A stretch of DNA of 64,000 nucleotides from DASVBE01 sp963770375 (GTDB lineage: Bacteria > Actinomycetota > Actinomycetes > Streptosporangiales > Streptosporangiaceae): positions 62,001 through 126,000 of the forward strand of contig CAVYPM010000018.1 in the NCBI GenBank assembly GCA_963770375.1, in the 5' to 3' direction. The position numbers were made by a program, and so were the translations under genes. Below the pieces are notes generated by a model. It did not search any database, had not been told where the DNA came from, and worked only from the letters and a program-made list of their open reading frames with translations. This document shows, in pieces, positions 33,907 through 42,763 of the stretch (positions are counted from its first letter, which is position 1; each line of letters begins with the position of its first letter).

Positions 33907-34991
33907 GGCGCCACCCCGCAGGCGGCCAGGCCGGCCGTCTCGGGCAGCCCGAGCATCAGGTTGGCGTCCTGGATAGCCTGCCCGGCCGCGCCCTTGCCCA
34001 GGTTGTCCAGGGCCGCGACGGCCACCGCACGGCTCGCGCGGGTGTCCGCGGCCACCTGCAGGTGCGCGGCGTTCGAGCCGCTGACCGACGCCGTGGCCGG
34101 CCACTGGCCTGCGGGCAGCACGCGCACGAACGGCTCGCCCGCGTACGCCTCCTCCAGCGCGGCCCGCAGCCGCCCGGTCGCGGTATGACCGGGATCGCTG
34201 CCCCCGGGACCGGGGCCGTACCCGGCGCCAGCCGCCGCGGTCAGCGGGGCGGTGCAGGTGGCCAGGATGCCGCGCGGCATGGGGGCCAGCAGCGGGGTGA
34301 ACGAGACGGTCACCGCCGTCCCGGCGGCCTCGCCGAGGGCCTGCTCCATCTCCGGGGTGTGCCGGTGCAGGCCACCGACCTGGTAGGCGGACACCGAGCC
34401 CATGACCTCGCTGCCGAGCAGTTCCGGCTTGGCCGACCGGCCCGCGCCGGACGTGCCGGACGCGGCCACCACGACCACGTCCGCGGGGCTGACCAGGCCC
34501 GCCGCCAGCAGCGGGGCCAGGGCCAGGGCCACCGCGGTGGCGTAGCAGCCGGGCGCGGCGACCTGGCGGGCGGCGCTGATCGCGGCGCGCCCGCCGGGCA
34601 GTTCCGGGAGCCCGTAGGGCCACCGGCCCTGATGCTCGGAGCCGTAGAACTTCTGCCAGGCGGCCGGGTCGCCAAGCCGGAAGTCCGCGCCCAGGTCCAC
34701 CACCATCGCTCCGGCCGGCAGCCCGGCGGCCAGCGCCGCCGACTGGCCGTGCGGCAGGGCCAGGAAGACCAGGTCGCACTCGCCGAGCAGGCTCTCCTCG
34801 AGCGCCTCGAACCGGCGCCCGGCCAGCCCGGGCAGCGCGGCCAGGTGCGGGTGCACCGCGCCCACCGGCTGGCCCGCGTTGCCCTGGCCGGTGACCGGGC
34901 CGATCTCCAGGTCCGGGTGCCCGGCCAGCAGCCGGAGCAGTTCGCCGCCCGCATAGCCGCTGGCACCCGCGACCGCTACCCGCGCGCCCAT
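33903..34991 (-). CDS. argC: N-acetyl-gamma-glutamyl-phosphate reductase
   Basis: NADPH-dependent reductase producing N-acetylglutamate semialdehyde; 362 residues. The Rossmann start AVAGASGYAGGELLRLL and the catalytic cysteine in AAPGCYATA are visible, followed by SGTSGAGRSAKP. It is the first gene of the arg operon. ATG 34991 has an excellent AAGGAGG five bases upstream. Transcription should start from the AT-rich promoter/ARG-box region within 70 bases upstream. Confidence 0.95.
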   Translation of the reverse strand: MGARVAVAGASGYAGGELLRLLAGHPDLEIGPVTGQGNAGQPVGAVHPHLAALPGLAGRRFEALEESLLGECDLVFLALPHGQSAALAAGLPAGAMVVDLGADFRLGDPAAWQKFYGSEHQGRWPYGLPELPGGRAAISAARQVAAPGCYATAVALALAPLLAAGLVSPADVVVVAASGTSGAGRSAKPELLGSEVMGSVSAYQVGGLHRHTPEMEQALGEAAGTAVTVSFTPLLAPMPRGILATCTAPLTAAAGAGYGPGPGGSDPGHTATGRLRAALEEAYAGEPFVRVLPAGQWPATASVSGSNAAHLQVAADTRASRAVAVAALDNLGKGAAGQAIQDANLMLGLPETAGLAACGVAP

Positions 34992-35018
34992 CCGCCCTCC
35001 TTTGCCGCCTCACCCTGA

Positions 35019-35058
35019 TCTGAATTATTATGCGGGGCGACGTTAGAATATGCAAAGC
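35019..35058 (-). promoter_or_regulatory. arg operon promoter with overlapping ARG-box-like sites
   Basis: Reading toward argC: -35 TTGCAT (35050-35055), a 17-base spacer and -10 CATAAT (35027-35032). The -10 lies in TGAATTATTATG on the plus strand, resembling half-plus-core of the ARG box (TGAAT-4-ATTCA). A second AT-rich site, TTAGAATATGCA, covers the -35. Two adjacent imperfect ARG boxes over the promoter fit repression by ArgR encoded in the operon. Confidence 0.7.
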
Positions 35059-35199
35059 GGCGCAACGGCAACCCGCCAGGGCGCAGAAGCGTCGAACCAG
35101 GACGGAACCGAGAAGTCTGCGGGGATTGGGCCGTCGGCGGGCCGGCTTGGGCACGGTGAGCCGGGACGGCATGATGGGCACCGCAGAGAGGAGATGCCG

Positions 35200-35628
35200 A
35201 TGGCCGACGCCAGACGGCATGCCGCGCTGCGCTGCGGCGCGCTGGGCCTGGCCGCGCTGGCGCTGGCCCTGGCCGCGGCCGGCTGCGGGGGCGGCGGGAA
35301 GGGCCATCCCGCGGCCGCGCCGTCCGCATCGGCCAGCACGAAGGCCCTGCCTTCCTGCGGCACCACGAAGACCGCGGCGAACGTGCCGGTCACCATCGAG
35401 GTACACCGCGGCAAGGTCGATTGCGATGAGGCGATGAGCGTCGAGCGGAAGTACGCCGCCGCGATCGAGTCGGGCAAGGAGCCGGGCAACGGCGGCGGCG
35501 GGCCGGTGAAGGTCGACGGCTGGACCTGCCGCGGCTTCGCCACCCCGGTGGTGCTGCGCACCGGCAACGCGTCCAAGTGCGAGAAGGGCACCGCGGAGAT
35601 CCTCGCCGTACTGCCCACCACGGCCTAG
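35200..35628 (+). CDS. Putative small lipoprotein, unknown function
   Basis: 142 residues with a lipoprotein signal: RRH, a Leu/Ala-rich stretch and the lipobox LAAAGC, so it is probably anchored outside the membrane. The mature part has several cysteines (LPSCGTT, KVDCDEA, GWTCRG, SKCEKG), perhaps two disulfides, and a Gly-rich loop. ATG 35200 has GAGGAG six bases upstream, preferred over upstream ATGs. It is divergent from argC and convergent with pheT. I do not recognise a family. Confidence 0.7.
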   Translation: MADARRHAALRCGALGLAALALALAAAGCGGGGKGHPAAAPSASASTKALPSCGTTKTAANVPVTIEVHRGKVDCDEAMSVERKYAAAIESGKEPGNGGGGPVKVDGWTCRGFATPVVLRTGNASKCEKGTAEILAVLPTTA

Positions 35629-35660
35629 CTCGCTGGCGTAGCCGGCAGGGCGAGCGCAGG

Positions 35661-35762
35661 TGCCGCCGGCGCTGTTTTCCCGACGAGCGACGCCGGCGCG
35701 ACGCAGGAGCGCCGCGGAGCGAGGAGGGACGGCAGCGCCTCCTCAGCGGCCCTGCGCGAGCC
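35661..35762 (+). repeat. Dispersed palindromic element, copy A
   Basis: Shares the GGCGCTGTTTTCCCGACGAG core and the GAGCGAGGAGGGA tract with copies at 41011-41142 and 58302-58438. The arms are imperfectly self-complementary, so the element can fold into one long hairpin. Its right end covers the last codons and stop of pheT. More diverged than the other two. Confidence 0.7.
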
Positions 35763-38391
35763 GGCAGCGCAGTACTGCGCCGGTGCGGCGGGCCGCCTCG
35801 GCGACCGCCGCCTCCCGGGCCGTGCTGGCCTCCTCCGCGGTCAGCGTGCGGTCCGCGGCGCGGAACCGCAGCGTGTAGCTCAGCGACTTGCGGCCCTCGC
35901 CGGCCTGCTCGCCGGTGTACACGTCGAACAGCACGATGTCCTCCAGCAGCGACCCGCTGGCCGACCGGGCCCCGTCCACCAGCGCGGCGGCCACCTCGGC
36001 GGACGGCACCCCGGCGGGCACGGACAGCGACACATCCTGGGTCGCCACCGGGTAACCGGACACCGGCGGGACCTGGACCGGCCCGAGACCGGCCAGCGCG
36101 GTCTCCACCACGGACATGTCCAGCTCGGCCGCGCAGGTCCGGGGCGGCAGCCCGAACTCGCTGATCACCCGCGGGTGCAGCTCGCCCGCGTAGCCCACCA
36201 GCCAGCTGCGGTCCGGGCCGGCCGTCACGGACAGCGCCGCGCACCGGCCCGGGTGCCACGGCGCCTCCTGGGCGGCCGCTACGGTGAACGGCACCCCATA
36301 GACCGCCAGCGCCTGGCGGGCCGCCTCGATGGCGTCCTGCCAGCCGGCCGGACGGCCCTTTCCCCACCAGCCCGCGGTGTCCCGGTCCCCGGCCAGCACC
36401 ACACCCAGGTGCAGCGGCTGGTCGGGCAGGGCCGCGTCCAGCGTGGCCGCCTCCGCCACGGTGGGCCCGTGGTCGACGGCCAGGATCGGCGCCACGCCGG
36501 GCCCGCCCGGCTGGGTCAGGAACACCTTGCCCAGCTCGAACAGGGCGACGTCGGCGAACCCGCGGCCGGTGTTGCGGATCAGCACCCGCAGCAGGCCGGG
36601 CAGCAGCGTGCCGCGCAGCAGCGGCTCGTCGTCCTTGATCGGGTTGGCGATCTGCGGCACGCTGCGCCGCGGGTCGCCGGGCGGCAGGCCGAGCCGGTCG
36701 GCGTCCGCGGCCGGGCCGAACGGGTTGCTGATCACCTCGACGAAGCCGCGGCTGGCCAGGTGCCGGCCGAGGGTGCGGCGCAGCCGCTGCCGCGGGGTCA
36801 GCCCGTGCCCGGCGGCCGCGCGCGGCATCCGGACCGGCACGTTCTCGTACCCCTCCAGCCGGATGACCTCCTCGGCCAGGTCGGCCGGGTCGGTCAGGTC
36901 CGGGCGCCAGGACGGCGGGGTCACGGTCAGCCACCCGCCGGTCCGGTCGTGCCGGGCGTGCTCGTGCCGCACGTGCCGGCCGGGCCCGTCCGGGTCGGCC
37001 GCGCCGCCTGCCGCGCCCGCCTCGGCGGTCTCCGCGTGCACCTCGCAGCCGATCTGGCGGAGCCGCCTGGTCACCGCGTCCAGCCCGTAGACCACCCCAG
37101 CCACCTGGTCCGGGTAGCTGGCGGTCATGCCGATCGTCACCGGCGCCACGTCCACCTGCGCGTGCGTGCAGCCGGGCACCACGGTGCCGCCGCCCAGCGC
37201 GGTCAGCAGCGACACCGCCCGGGCCGAGGCGCGCAGCGGCAGCTCGCGGTCCACGCCCCGCTCGAACCGGGCCGAGGCCTCGCTGAACAGCCGGTGCCGC
37301 CGGCTCATCCGGGCGGTGCCCGCCATGGAGAAGTGCGCCGCCTCGATGACCAGATCGGCGCTGTCCGGCGTGATCTCGGTGGCCAGCCCGCCCATCGTGC
37401 CGGCCAGCGAGATCGGCCCGGACTCGTCGGTGATCAGGATGTCGTCCGGGTCCAGGGCGCGGACCACGTGGTCGAGGGTTTCCAGCTGCTCCCCCGGCCG
37501 GGCCCGGCGGACCACGATCGGCCCGGTCAGCGCGGACCGGTCGAACGCGTGCAGCGGCTGGCCGAGCTCGATCATCAGGTAGTTGGTCACGTCCACGGCC
37601 AGCGAGATGCTGCGCATCCCGCACCGGGCCAGCCGCACCCGCATGGCCAGCGGGGTGGGCCGGGCCGGGTCCAGGCCGCGGACCTCGCGCAGCACGAACC
37701 GGTCGCACGCGGTGGGGTCGCCGATGCTGGCCGGCCACACCGCGCCGGACTCGCCGGCCAGGTCCGGGGGCAGATCCGCGCTGGCCGGGTCGGTGTAGCC
37801 GGCGTCGTAGGCCAGCGCCAGGTCCCTGGCCACGCCGCGGATGGACAGCGCGTAGCCGCGGTCCGGGGTGATCGACAGGTCGAGCACCCAGTCGCGCAGC
37901 CCGGCCCAGGCGGTGAAGTCCTGGCCCAGCGGCGCGTCGTCGGGCAGCACCAGGATGCCGGAGTGGTCGTCGCCGAGGCCAAGCTCGGCGGCCGAGCAGA
38001 TCATGCCCTCCGACATCCGGCCGTAGGCCTTTCTGGCACCGATCGTGAATCCGCCGGGCAGCACGGCGCCGGGCAGCGCCAGCGGCACCAGGTCACCGAC
38101 CGCGAAGTTGACCGCGCCGCAGATGACGTGCCGGTCCTGGCCGTCGCCGGCCGACGTCCGGCAGTACCTGATCGGCTTGCGGAACCCGGTCAGCTCCTCG
38201 ATCTCGCGGACCTGGGCGACGACCACGCCGGAGATGTCGTGCCCGGCGGGCTCGACGGTCTCGACCTCGAGGCCGACGGCGGTCAGCCGGGCGGCCACCG
38301 CACGGGCGGTCTCCTCCCCGAGGGCCCCGTCCGGCCCGGCGGGCAGGTCCAGGTGGGCGTACTCGAGCAGCCATGACAGCGGGACGCGCAT
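35743..38391 (-). CDS. pheT: Phenylalanine--tRNA ligase beta subunit
   Basis: Beta chain of the heterotetrameric class II enzyme, 882 residues. The order is an N-terminal EMAP/tRNA-binding-like domain (VVVAQVREIEEL), a B3/B4 editing region, B5 (with WLTVTPPSWRPDL), the catalytic-like module (RGFVEVISNPFG) and a C-terminal ferredoxin-fold anticodon-binding domain (SGYPVATQDVSLSVP). ATG 38391 is preferred because GGAGG sits four bases before it; the GTG immediately upstream overlaps the pheS stop. The last codons lie in a dispersed palindromic repeat. Confidence 0.95.
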   Translation of the reverse strand: MRVPLSWLLEYAHLDLPAGPDGALGEETARAVAARLTAVGLEVETVEPAGHDISGVVVAQVREIEELTGFRKPIRYCRTSAGDGQDRHVICGAVNFAVGDLVPLALPGAVLPGGFTIGARKAYGRMSEGMICSAAELGLGDDHSGILVLPDDAPLGQDFTAWAGLRDWVLDLSITPDRGYALSIRGVARDLALAYDAGYTDPASADLPPDLAGESGAVWPASIGDPTACDRFVLREVRGLDPARPTPLAMRVRLARCGMRSISLAVDVTNYLMIELGQPLHAFDRSALTGPIVVRRARPGEQLETLDHVVRALDPDDILITDESGPISLAGTMGGLATEITPDSADLVIEAAHFSMAGTARMSRRHRLFSEASARFERGVDRELPLRASARAVSLLTALGGGTVVPGCTHAQVDVAPVTIGMTASYPDQVAGVVYGLDAVTRRLRQIGCEVHAETAEAGAAGGAADPDGPGRHVRHEHARHDRTGGWLTVTPPSWRPDLTDPADLAEEVIRLEGYENVPVRMPRAAAGHGLTPRQRLRRTLGRHLASRGFVEVISNPFGPAADADRLGLPPGDPRRSVPQIANPIKDDEPLLRGTLLPGLLRVLIRNTGRGFADVALFELGKVFLTQPGGPGVAPILAVDHGPTVAEAATLDAALPDQPLHLGVVLAGDRDTAGWWGKGRPAGWQDAIEAARQALAVYGVPFTVAAAQEAPWHPGRCAALSVTAGPDRSWLVGYAGELHPRVISEFGLPPRTCAAELDMSVVETALAGLGPVQVPPVSGYPVATQDVSLSVPAGVPSAEVAAALVDGARSASGSLLEDIVLFDVYTGEQAGEGRKSLSYTLRFRAADRTLTAEEASTAREAAVAEAARRTGAVLRCRLAQGR

Positions 38392-39512
38392 CACGCCTCC
38401 ATTCCGAAGGCGCGGCTGAACCGCACATCACCCTCGACGGTGTCCCTGATGTCGGTGACCCCGTGCCTGATCATCAGCGCCCGCTCGATGCCGAGCCCGA
38501 ACGCGAACCCGCTGTACCGGTCCGGGTCGATGCCGCAGGCGACCAGCACCCGCGGGTTGACCATGCCGGCCCCGGCGATCTCGATCCAGCCCTGCGACCG
38601 GCAGACCCGGCACGGGTCGCCGCCGGGCCGGGTGGACGCCATCCGGCACACGTGGCATTCCATGGACACGTCCACGGACGGCTCGGTGAACGGGAAGAAG
38701 TCCGGCCGCAGCCGGGTGCGCAGGCCCTCGCCGAACATCGCGTCGACGAACGCGCTGATCGCGCCCCGCAGGTCGGCCATGGTCAGGCCCTCGTCCACGG
38801 CCAGGCACTCGATCTGGTGGAACACCGGGCTGTGCGTGGCGTCCAGGGTGTCGGTGCGGAAGCACTTGCCCGGGCTGACCACGTACAGCGGCAGCGGCCG
38901 GGTGAGCATGGACCGGATCTGCACCGGCGAGGTGTGCGTGCGCAGCACCACGCCGGACCGGTCCGCGCCGCCCGGGCCCCGCACGAAGAACGTGTCCTGC
39001 ATCTCCCTGGCCGGGTGGTCAGGGGGGAAGTTCAGCGCGTCGAAGTTGAACCATTCGGCCTCGACCTCGGGCCCCTCGGCGACCTCGTAGCCCATGCCGA
39101 CGAACACGTCGGTGAGCCGCTCGGCGACCACGGTGACCGGGTGCCTGGCGCCCTGCGGGGTGCGGTCCCAGGGCAGGGTGACGTCGACCTTTTCCTCGTC
39201 CAGGACCCGCTGGTCCCGGTCAGCTTCCAGCTCGCCCTGACGGGTGGCCAGCGCGTCCCTGATCGCGGTGCGGGCCGCGCCCACGCGGCGGCCGGCGTCG
39301 GCCCGGGCGGCCGGGGGCAGGGCCTTGATCTCAGCGTTGGCCTCGGTGATGGGCGCCCGGTCACCGGCGTGCGCCAGCCGCGCCGCCTTCAGCTGGTCGA
39401 GATCCTTGCTGCTGGCAATGGCGGCCAGGGCCTCGTCGACGGCGCGCTGCACCTCCTCGGCGGACAGCGCCGACACCGCGACCGGGTCGTAGCTCTTGTT
39501 CGGTGCGGACAT
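38391..39512 (-). CDS. pheS: Phenylalanine--tRNA ligase alpha subunit
   Basis: Catalytic alpha chain of 373 residues. Class II motif 2 (SPGKCFRTDTLDATHSPVFHQ) and motif 3 (GFAFGLGIERALMI) are clear, with FNFDALNFPPDHPAR before them and an N-terminal coiled-coil tRNA-binding arm. It is translationally coupled to pheT. A C-x2-C ... C-x2-C-like set (CHVCRM, CRVCRSQG) in the middle is seen in many actinobacterial PheS proteins. Confidence 0.95.
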   Translation of the reverse strand: MSAPNKSYDPVAVSALSAEEVQRAVDEALAAIASSKDLDQLKAARLAHAGDRAPITEANAEIKALPPAARADAGRRVGAARTAIRDALATRQGELEADRDQRVLDEEKVDVTLPWDRTPQGARHPVTVVAERLTDVFVGMGYEVAEGPEVEAEWFNFDALNFPPDHPAREMQDTFFVRGPGGADRSGVVLRTHTSPVQIRSMLTRPLPLYVVSPGKCFRTDTLDATHSPVFHQIECLAVDEGLTMADLRGAISAFVDAMFGEGLRTRLRPDFFPFTEPSVDVSMECHVCRMASTRPGGDPCRVCRSQGWIEIAGAGMVNPRVLVACGIDPDRYSGFAFGLGIERALMIRHGVTDIRDTVEGDVRFSRAFGMEA

Positions 39513-39658
39513 TGTGGGTTCCTGATCTCCTGCGTTGTGCCCGTCGACATGGACTGTGGGCCCGTAGAACCATACGCAACGGCTGGCGGGGGCTGGCCGT
39601 GCGGTCAGAGCCGACCGCCGCCGCCGCGGATCAGGTCATGCGGGCGCGAGCCCGCCGG

Positions 39659-40963
39659 TCAGCCAAATTCAGGCGTGCCGGCGGGCATGGTAAATCGGAA
39701 CTCCGCCCCGCCGCCGGGCGCCTGGTGCACGCTGATGGTCCCGCCGTGCGCCTCGACCAGGCCCTTGACGATGAACAGGCCAAGGCCCGCACCGCCGCGC
39801 CGCTTGGCCCGCCAGAACTGGCGGAACACCCGCGGGGCCAGCTCGGGCGCGATGCCAGCGCCCTGGTCGCGGACGGACACCGCGATCCCAGGGGCCCCGG
39901 CGCCACGCAGCGGTTCCACCATGGTTGTTACGGTACCAGCCCCGTGCCGGACCGCGTTCTCGATCAGGTTTCCCAGGATCTGGTCGATCTTGTCCGCATC
40001 CAGCCAGGTCTCCGGCAGTTCGCGGGCCACCTGCAGCTGGAACCGGGCCGCGTTCTCCCCGGAGGCGACCCGGCCGGCGATGATCCGGCTGGCCCGCTGC
40101 GGCACGTCGACCAGCTGCCGGTGCACCTCGATCCGGCCGGCCTCGATCCGGGACACGTCGAGCAGCTCGGTGATCAGCCGGGTGACCCGGTCCGCGTCCG
40201 CGTTGACCGTCTCCAGCATGACCCGCTTCTGGTCGTCGGTGAACCGCGGCCACTTGGCGAGCAGCGTCGCGGTGAACCCCTTGACGCTGGTCAGCGGGGA
40301 GCGCAGCTCGTGCGCCACGGTGGAGACAAGGTCGGCGCGGCTGCGCTCGATCCGGGCCCGCTGCTCGGCGCCGCGCAGCGTGATGACGAGCTTGCTCACC
40401 CGGCGGGGCGGGGTGCCGCGGCCGTCCCGCGGCGGCGGGACCGGGTCGCGCACGTAGCCGACCGACACCAGCAGCTCGGTCAGCTCGTCGCCGGAGGGCA
40501 GGTACAGGGAGCGCTCGGGGTGCCGGGTGCGGGTGGACAGGCCGTGGTAGGGGCGGACGTGCGCCCACCAGTTGCGCCCGTCGGAGTCCTGCAGCGGCAG
40601 GACGTGCCGCACGTCCTGGCCGAGCGCGCGGGCCGGCAGGATCCCGGTCAGCCGCCGGGCCGCCCGGTTGAACACCGTGACGCAGCCTCCGGCGTCCGCG
40701 ACGACCAGCCCATCGGGAAGGTCATCGGCGGCCACCAGGCCGCTGCCGGGGTCGTCCGCCAGATCCGGGCGGCCGTCCGGCGCGGCCTGGGCCTGGCCCG
40801 GCACGGTGCTGTCCACTCGCGCTGCCGCCCTCCGCCCCGGCGCTGTTCCCCCGGAAGGATGCGGGCCGTGGCCCAGGATCCGGGGGCTCCCAGGGCTGGC
40901 TGATGCGCCCTGCCGCAACGGCGGCGGCGCGGCGACCCCGTCGGGGATCACCCAATGACACAA
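39659..40963 (-). CDS. PAS-domain sensor histidine kinase
   Basis: Soluble-looking histidine kinase of up to 434 residues. A PAS domain (LPDGLVVADAGGCVTVFNRAARRL) is followed by HisKA with the phospho-acceptor in VSTVAHELRSPLTS, then the HATPase N box (NLIENAVRHG), a G1-type SVRDQGAGI and G2 GGAGLGLFIVKGL. No transmembrane segment and no cognate response regulator are seen nearby. ATG 40963 is the longest start; GTG 40816, after a disordered Pro/Gly leader, is possible. It lies between tsnR-like and pheST genes, an arrangement that recurs in actinobacteria. Confidence 0.88.
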   Translation of the reverse strand: MCHWVIPDGVAAPPPLRQGASASPGSPRILGHGPHPSGGTAPGRRAAARVDSTVPGQAQAAPDGRPDLADDPGSGLVAADDLPDGLVVADAGGCVTVFNRAARRLTGILPARALGQDVRHVLPLQDSDGRNWWAHVRPYHGLSTRTRHPERSLYLPSGDELTELLVSVGYVRDPVPPPRDGRGTPPRRVSKLVITLRGAEQRARIERSRADLVSTVAHELRSPLTSVKGFTATLLAKWPRFTDDQKRVMLETVNADADRVTRLITELLDVSRIEAGRIEVHRQLVDVPQRASRIIAGRVASGENAARFQLQVARELPETWLDADKIDQILGNLIENAVRHGAGTVTTMVEPLRGAGAPGIAVSVRDQGAGIAPELAPRVFRQFWRAKRRGGAGLGLFIVKGLVEAHGGTISVHQAPGGGAEFRFTMPAGTPEFG

Positions 40964-41010
40964 CGTGATCAGACTCTAGCGTGTCCGGAACATGGTTCGG
41001 CACTGTGCTT

Positions 41011-41142
41011 GCTGGCTCGCTGCGGGCCGCTATGAGCGCTGCCTTCCCTCCTCGCTCCCTCGGCGCTCCTTCGTCGCGCCTCATCGCTCGTCAGGAAAAC
41101 AGCGCCGCGGCCCTCCGCGAGCTGGGCCGGCTCCGCCGGCGG
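41011..41142 (-). repeat. Dispersed palindromic element, copy B
   Basis: Reverse-complement copy, over roughly 130 bases nearly identical to the element at 58302-58438. Terminal arms GCTCGCGGAGGGCCGC-like and GCGGCCCGCAGCGAGC-like pair with each other, and inner arms GCGCTGTTTTCC/GGGAAGGCAGCGC pair too. It contains the stop codon of the TrmH-family gene. Confidence 0.78.
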
Positions 41143-41991
41143 CCTGCGGTCTCTCTGGGCGCTGCGCCGGCCGCGCGCTGCTCGCGGGCGGAGGCGTACA
41201 GGCAGACCGCGGCCGCGGCGGCCAGGTTGAGGCTCTCGGCCTGGCCGTAGATGGGCACCGCGACGGCCTCGTCGGCCAGGGCGAGGAGGTCCGCGGGCAG
41301 CCCCCACGCCTCGTTGCCGAACAGCCAGGCGGCCGGGCCGGCCAGCCGGGCGGCCAGGGCCGGGTCGTCCAGCCGGGCCGGGCCTCCGCCGTCCGCGGCC
41401 AGGATCGCCAGCCCGGCCCCGCGCAGCGCGCTGATCGCGGCGTCCAGCGGCGCGCCCGCTACCACCGGCAGGTGGAACAGGCTGCCCGCGGCGGCCCGCA
41501 CGCACTTGCCGTTGTAGGGATCGACCGACGCGCCGGCGAACACCACCCCGTCCGCCCCGGCGGCGTCCGCGGTGCGCAGCACGGTGCCGGCGTTGCCGGG
41601 GTCGCGGACGTTGGCCAGGATCACCACCAGGCCGGGCCGGGCCGCGGCCAGCCGGGCTCAGCGGGATATCGATGAACCGGCAGACCGCGAGCAGCCCCTG
41701 CGGAGTGACGGTCTGGGCCAGCTCGGCCATCACCTCGCCGCTGACCTGGTGCACGGGGGCGCCGCGGCGGGCCGCAGCGGCCACCAGGCCGCCGTGCCGG
41801 GACGCGGCCGGCGCGGTGACGAACAGCTCGGTGATCTCCGCGCCGCTTTCCAGCGCGGCGCCGACCGACTGCGGGCCCTCGGCCAGGAACGACCGTGCCC
41901 GCTGCCGGAACGCGCGCTTGGCCAGCTGGCGGGCGGCCTTGACGCGCGGCGAGCGGAGGCTGGTGATCTCACCGCCCGCCGGGTGCGTCAT
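41091..41991 (-). CDS. TrmH/SpoU-family RNA methyltransferase, frame broken mid-gene
   Basis: SPOUT methyltransferase, probably acting on 23S rRNA or tRNA ribose. The N-terminal substrate-binding part (SLRSPRVKAARQL ... FLAEGPQSVGAAL) and the C-terminal knotted domain (VILANVRDPGNAGTVLRTADA, then WLFGNEAWGLP and PIYGQAESLNLAAAAAVCLY) are in different frames. They meet near 41655-41665 by a one-base insertion or two-base deletion after VCRFIDIPL. The C-terminal tail and stop codon come from dispersed repeat copy B. It follows rplT by 30 bases, the usual infC-rpmI-rplT-tsnR order. Confidence 0.82.
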
Positions 41992-42021
41992 GCCGTGCTG
42001 GCCAAAGCTGTGCCGCCGCGG

Positions 42022-42408
42022 TCAGGCCGCGGCGGGAGCCGGGTCGTCCAGCTCGGGCAGGGCCTTCTTGGCCACGGTGACCAGGGCGGAGAACGACTGC
42101 GGGTCGGAGACCGCCATCTCGGCGAGCATCCGCCGGTCGACCTCCACTCCGGCGATCTTCAGGCCCTGGATGAACCGGTTGTAGGTGATGCCGTCCGCCC
42201 TGGCCGCGGCGTTGATCCGCTGGATCCACAGCCGCCGGAACGCGCCCTTGCGGTCCTTGCGGTCCCGGTAGGCGTACGTCATCGAGTGCAGGCCCTGTTC
42301 CTTGGCCTTGCGGTACAGCCGGGACCGCTGGCCCCGGTAGCCGCTCGCGCGCTCGAGGATTACCCTGCGCTTCTTGTGGGCGTTGACTGCCCGCTTCACG
42401 CGTGCCAT
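42022..42408 (-). CDS. rplT: 50S ribosomal protein L20
   Basis: 128-residue L20, needed early in large-subunit assembly. It has the full basic N-terminal helix (RVKRAVNAHKKRRVILERA) and RRLWIQRINAAARADG. The start is ATG, 26 bases after rpmI. In many bacteria L20 also represses its own operon by binding the leader; whether that occurs here is unknown. Confidence 0.97.
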   Translation of the reverse strand: MARVKRAVNAHKKRRVILERASGYRGQRSRLYRKAKEQGLHSMTYAYRDRKDRKGAFRRLWIQRINAAARADGITYNRFIQGLKIAGVEVDRRMLAEMAVSDPQSFSALVTVAKKALPELDDPAPAAA

Positions 42409-42434
42409 TTGTGCGACTCCTTAAGCGGGCAGGG

Positions 42435-42629
42435 CTAGCGGCCCAGCAGCCTCTTCATCTTCTTGACGTCGGCGGGCGAGAGGGTGACCTCGTTCTTCAG
42501 CCGCCGCGTCCGCGTGCTGCTCTTGTGCTCGAGCAGGTGGTTCCGGTTGGCCCGGCGGCGCATGACCTTGCCGGTGCCGGTGACCCGGAACCGCTTGTTC
42601 GAGCCGCTGTGCGTCTTCATCTTCGGCAT
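42435..42629 (-). CDS. rpmI: 50S ribosomal protein L35
   Basis: 64-residue L35 (MPKMKTHSGSNKRFR ... KKMKRLLGR), normal length and highly basic. ATG 42629 is chosen from the conserved start. The open frame continues upstream into the infC tail only because of the infC frame break. Confidence 0.96.
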   Translation of the reverse strand: MPKMKTHSGSNKRFRVTGTGKVMRRRANRNHLLEHKSSTRTRRLKNEVTLSPADVKKMKRLLGR

Positions 42630-42763
42630 TTCGCCGTTGTCTCCGTTCTTCTGCGTGCCTGGCGCACGGGTGACCGCATGCCGTGGGCACCGATGTGCCC
42701 GGCCGGCCGCTGCCGCGGCCGGCCTCTGCTGCCCCGGCAGTCCTGGCCAGGAAGCGTCTGTCG

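Noticed and set aside
31793..35406. Long fusions suggested by open frames running from argB and argJ into upstream genes
   Set aside because: High-GC shadow frames. Conserved starts, ribosome-binding sites and ATGA/GTGA overlaps define separate genes.
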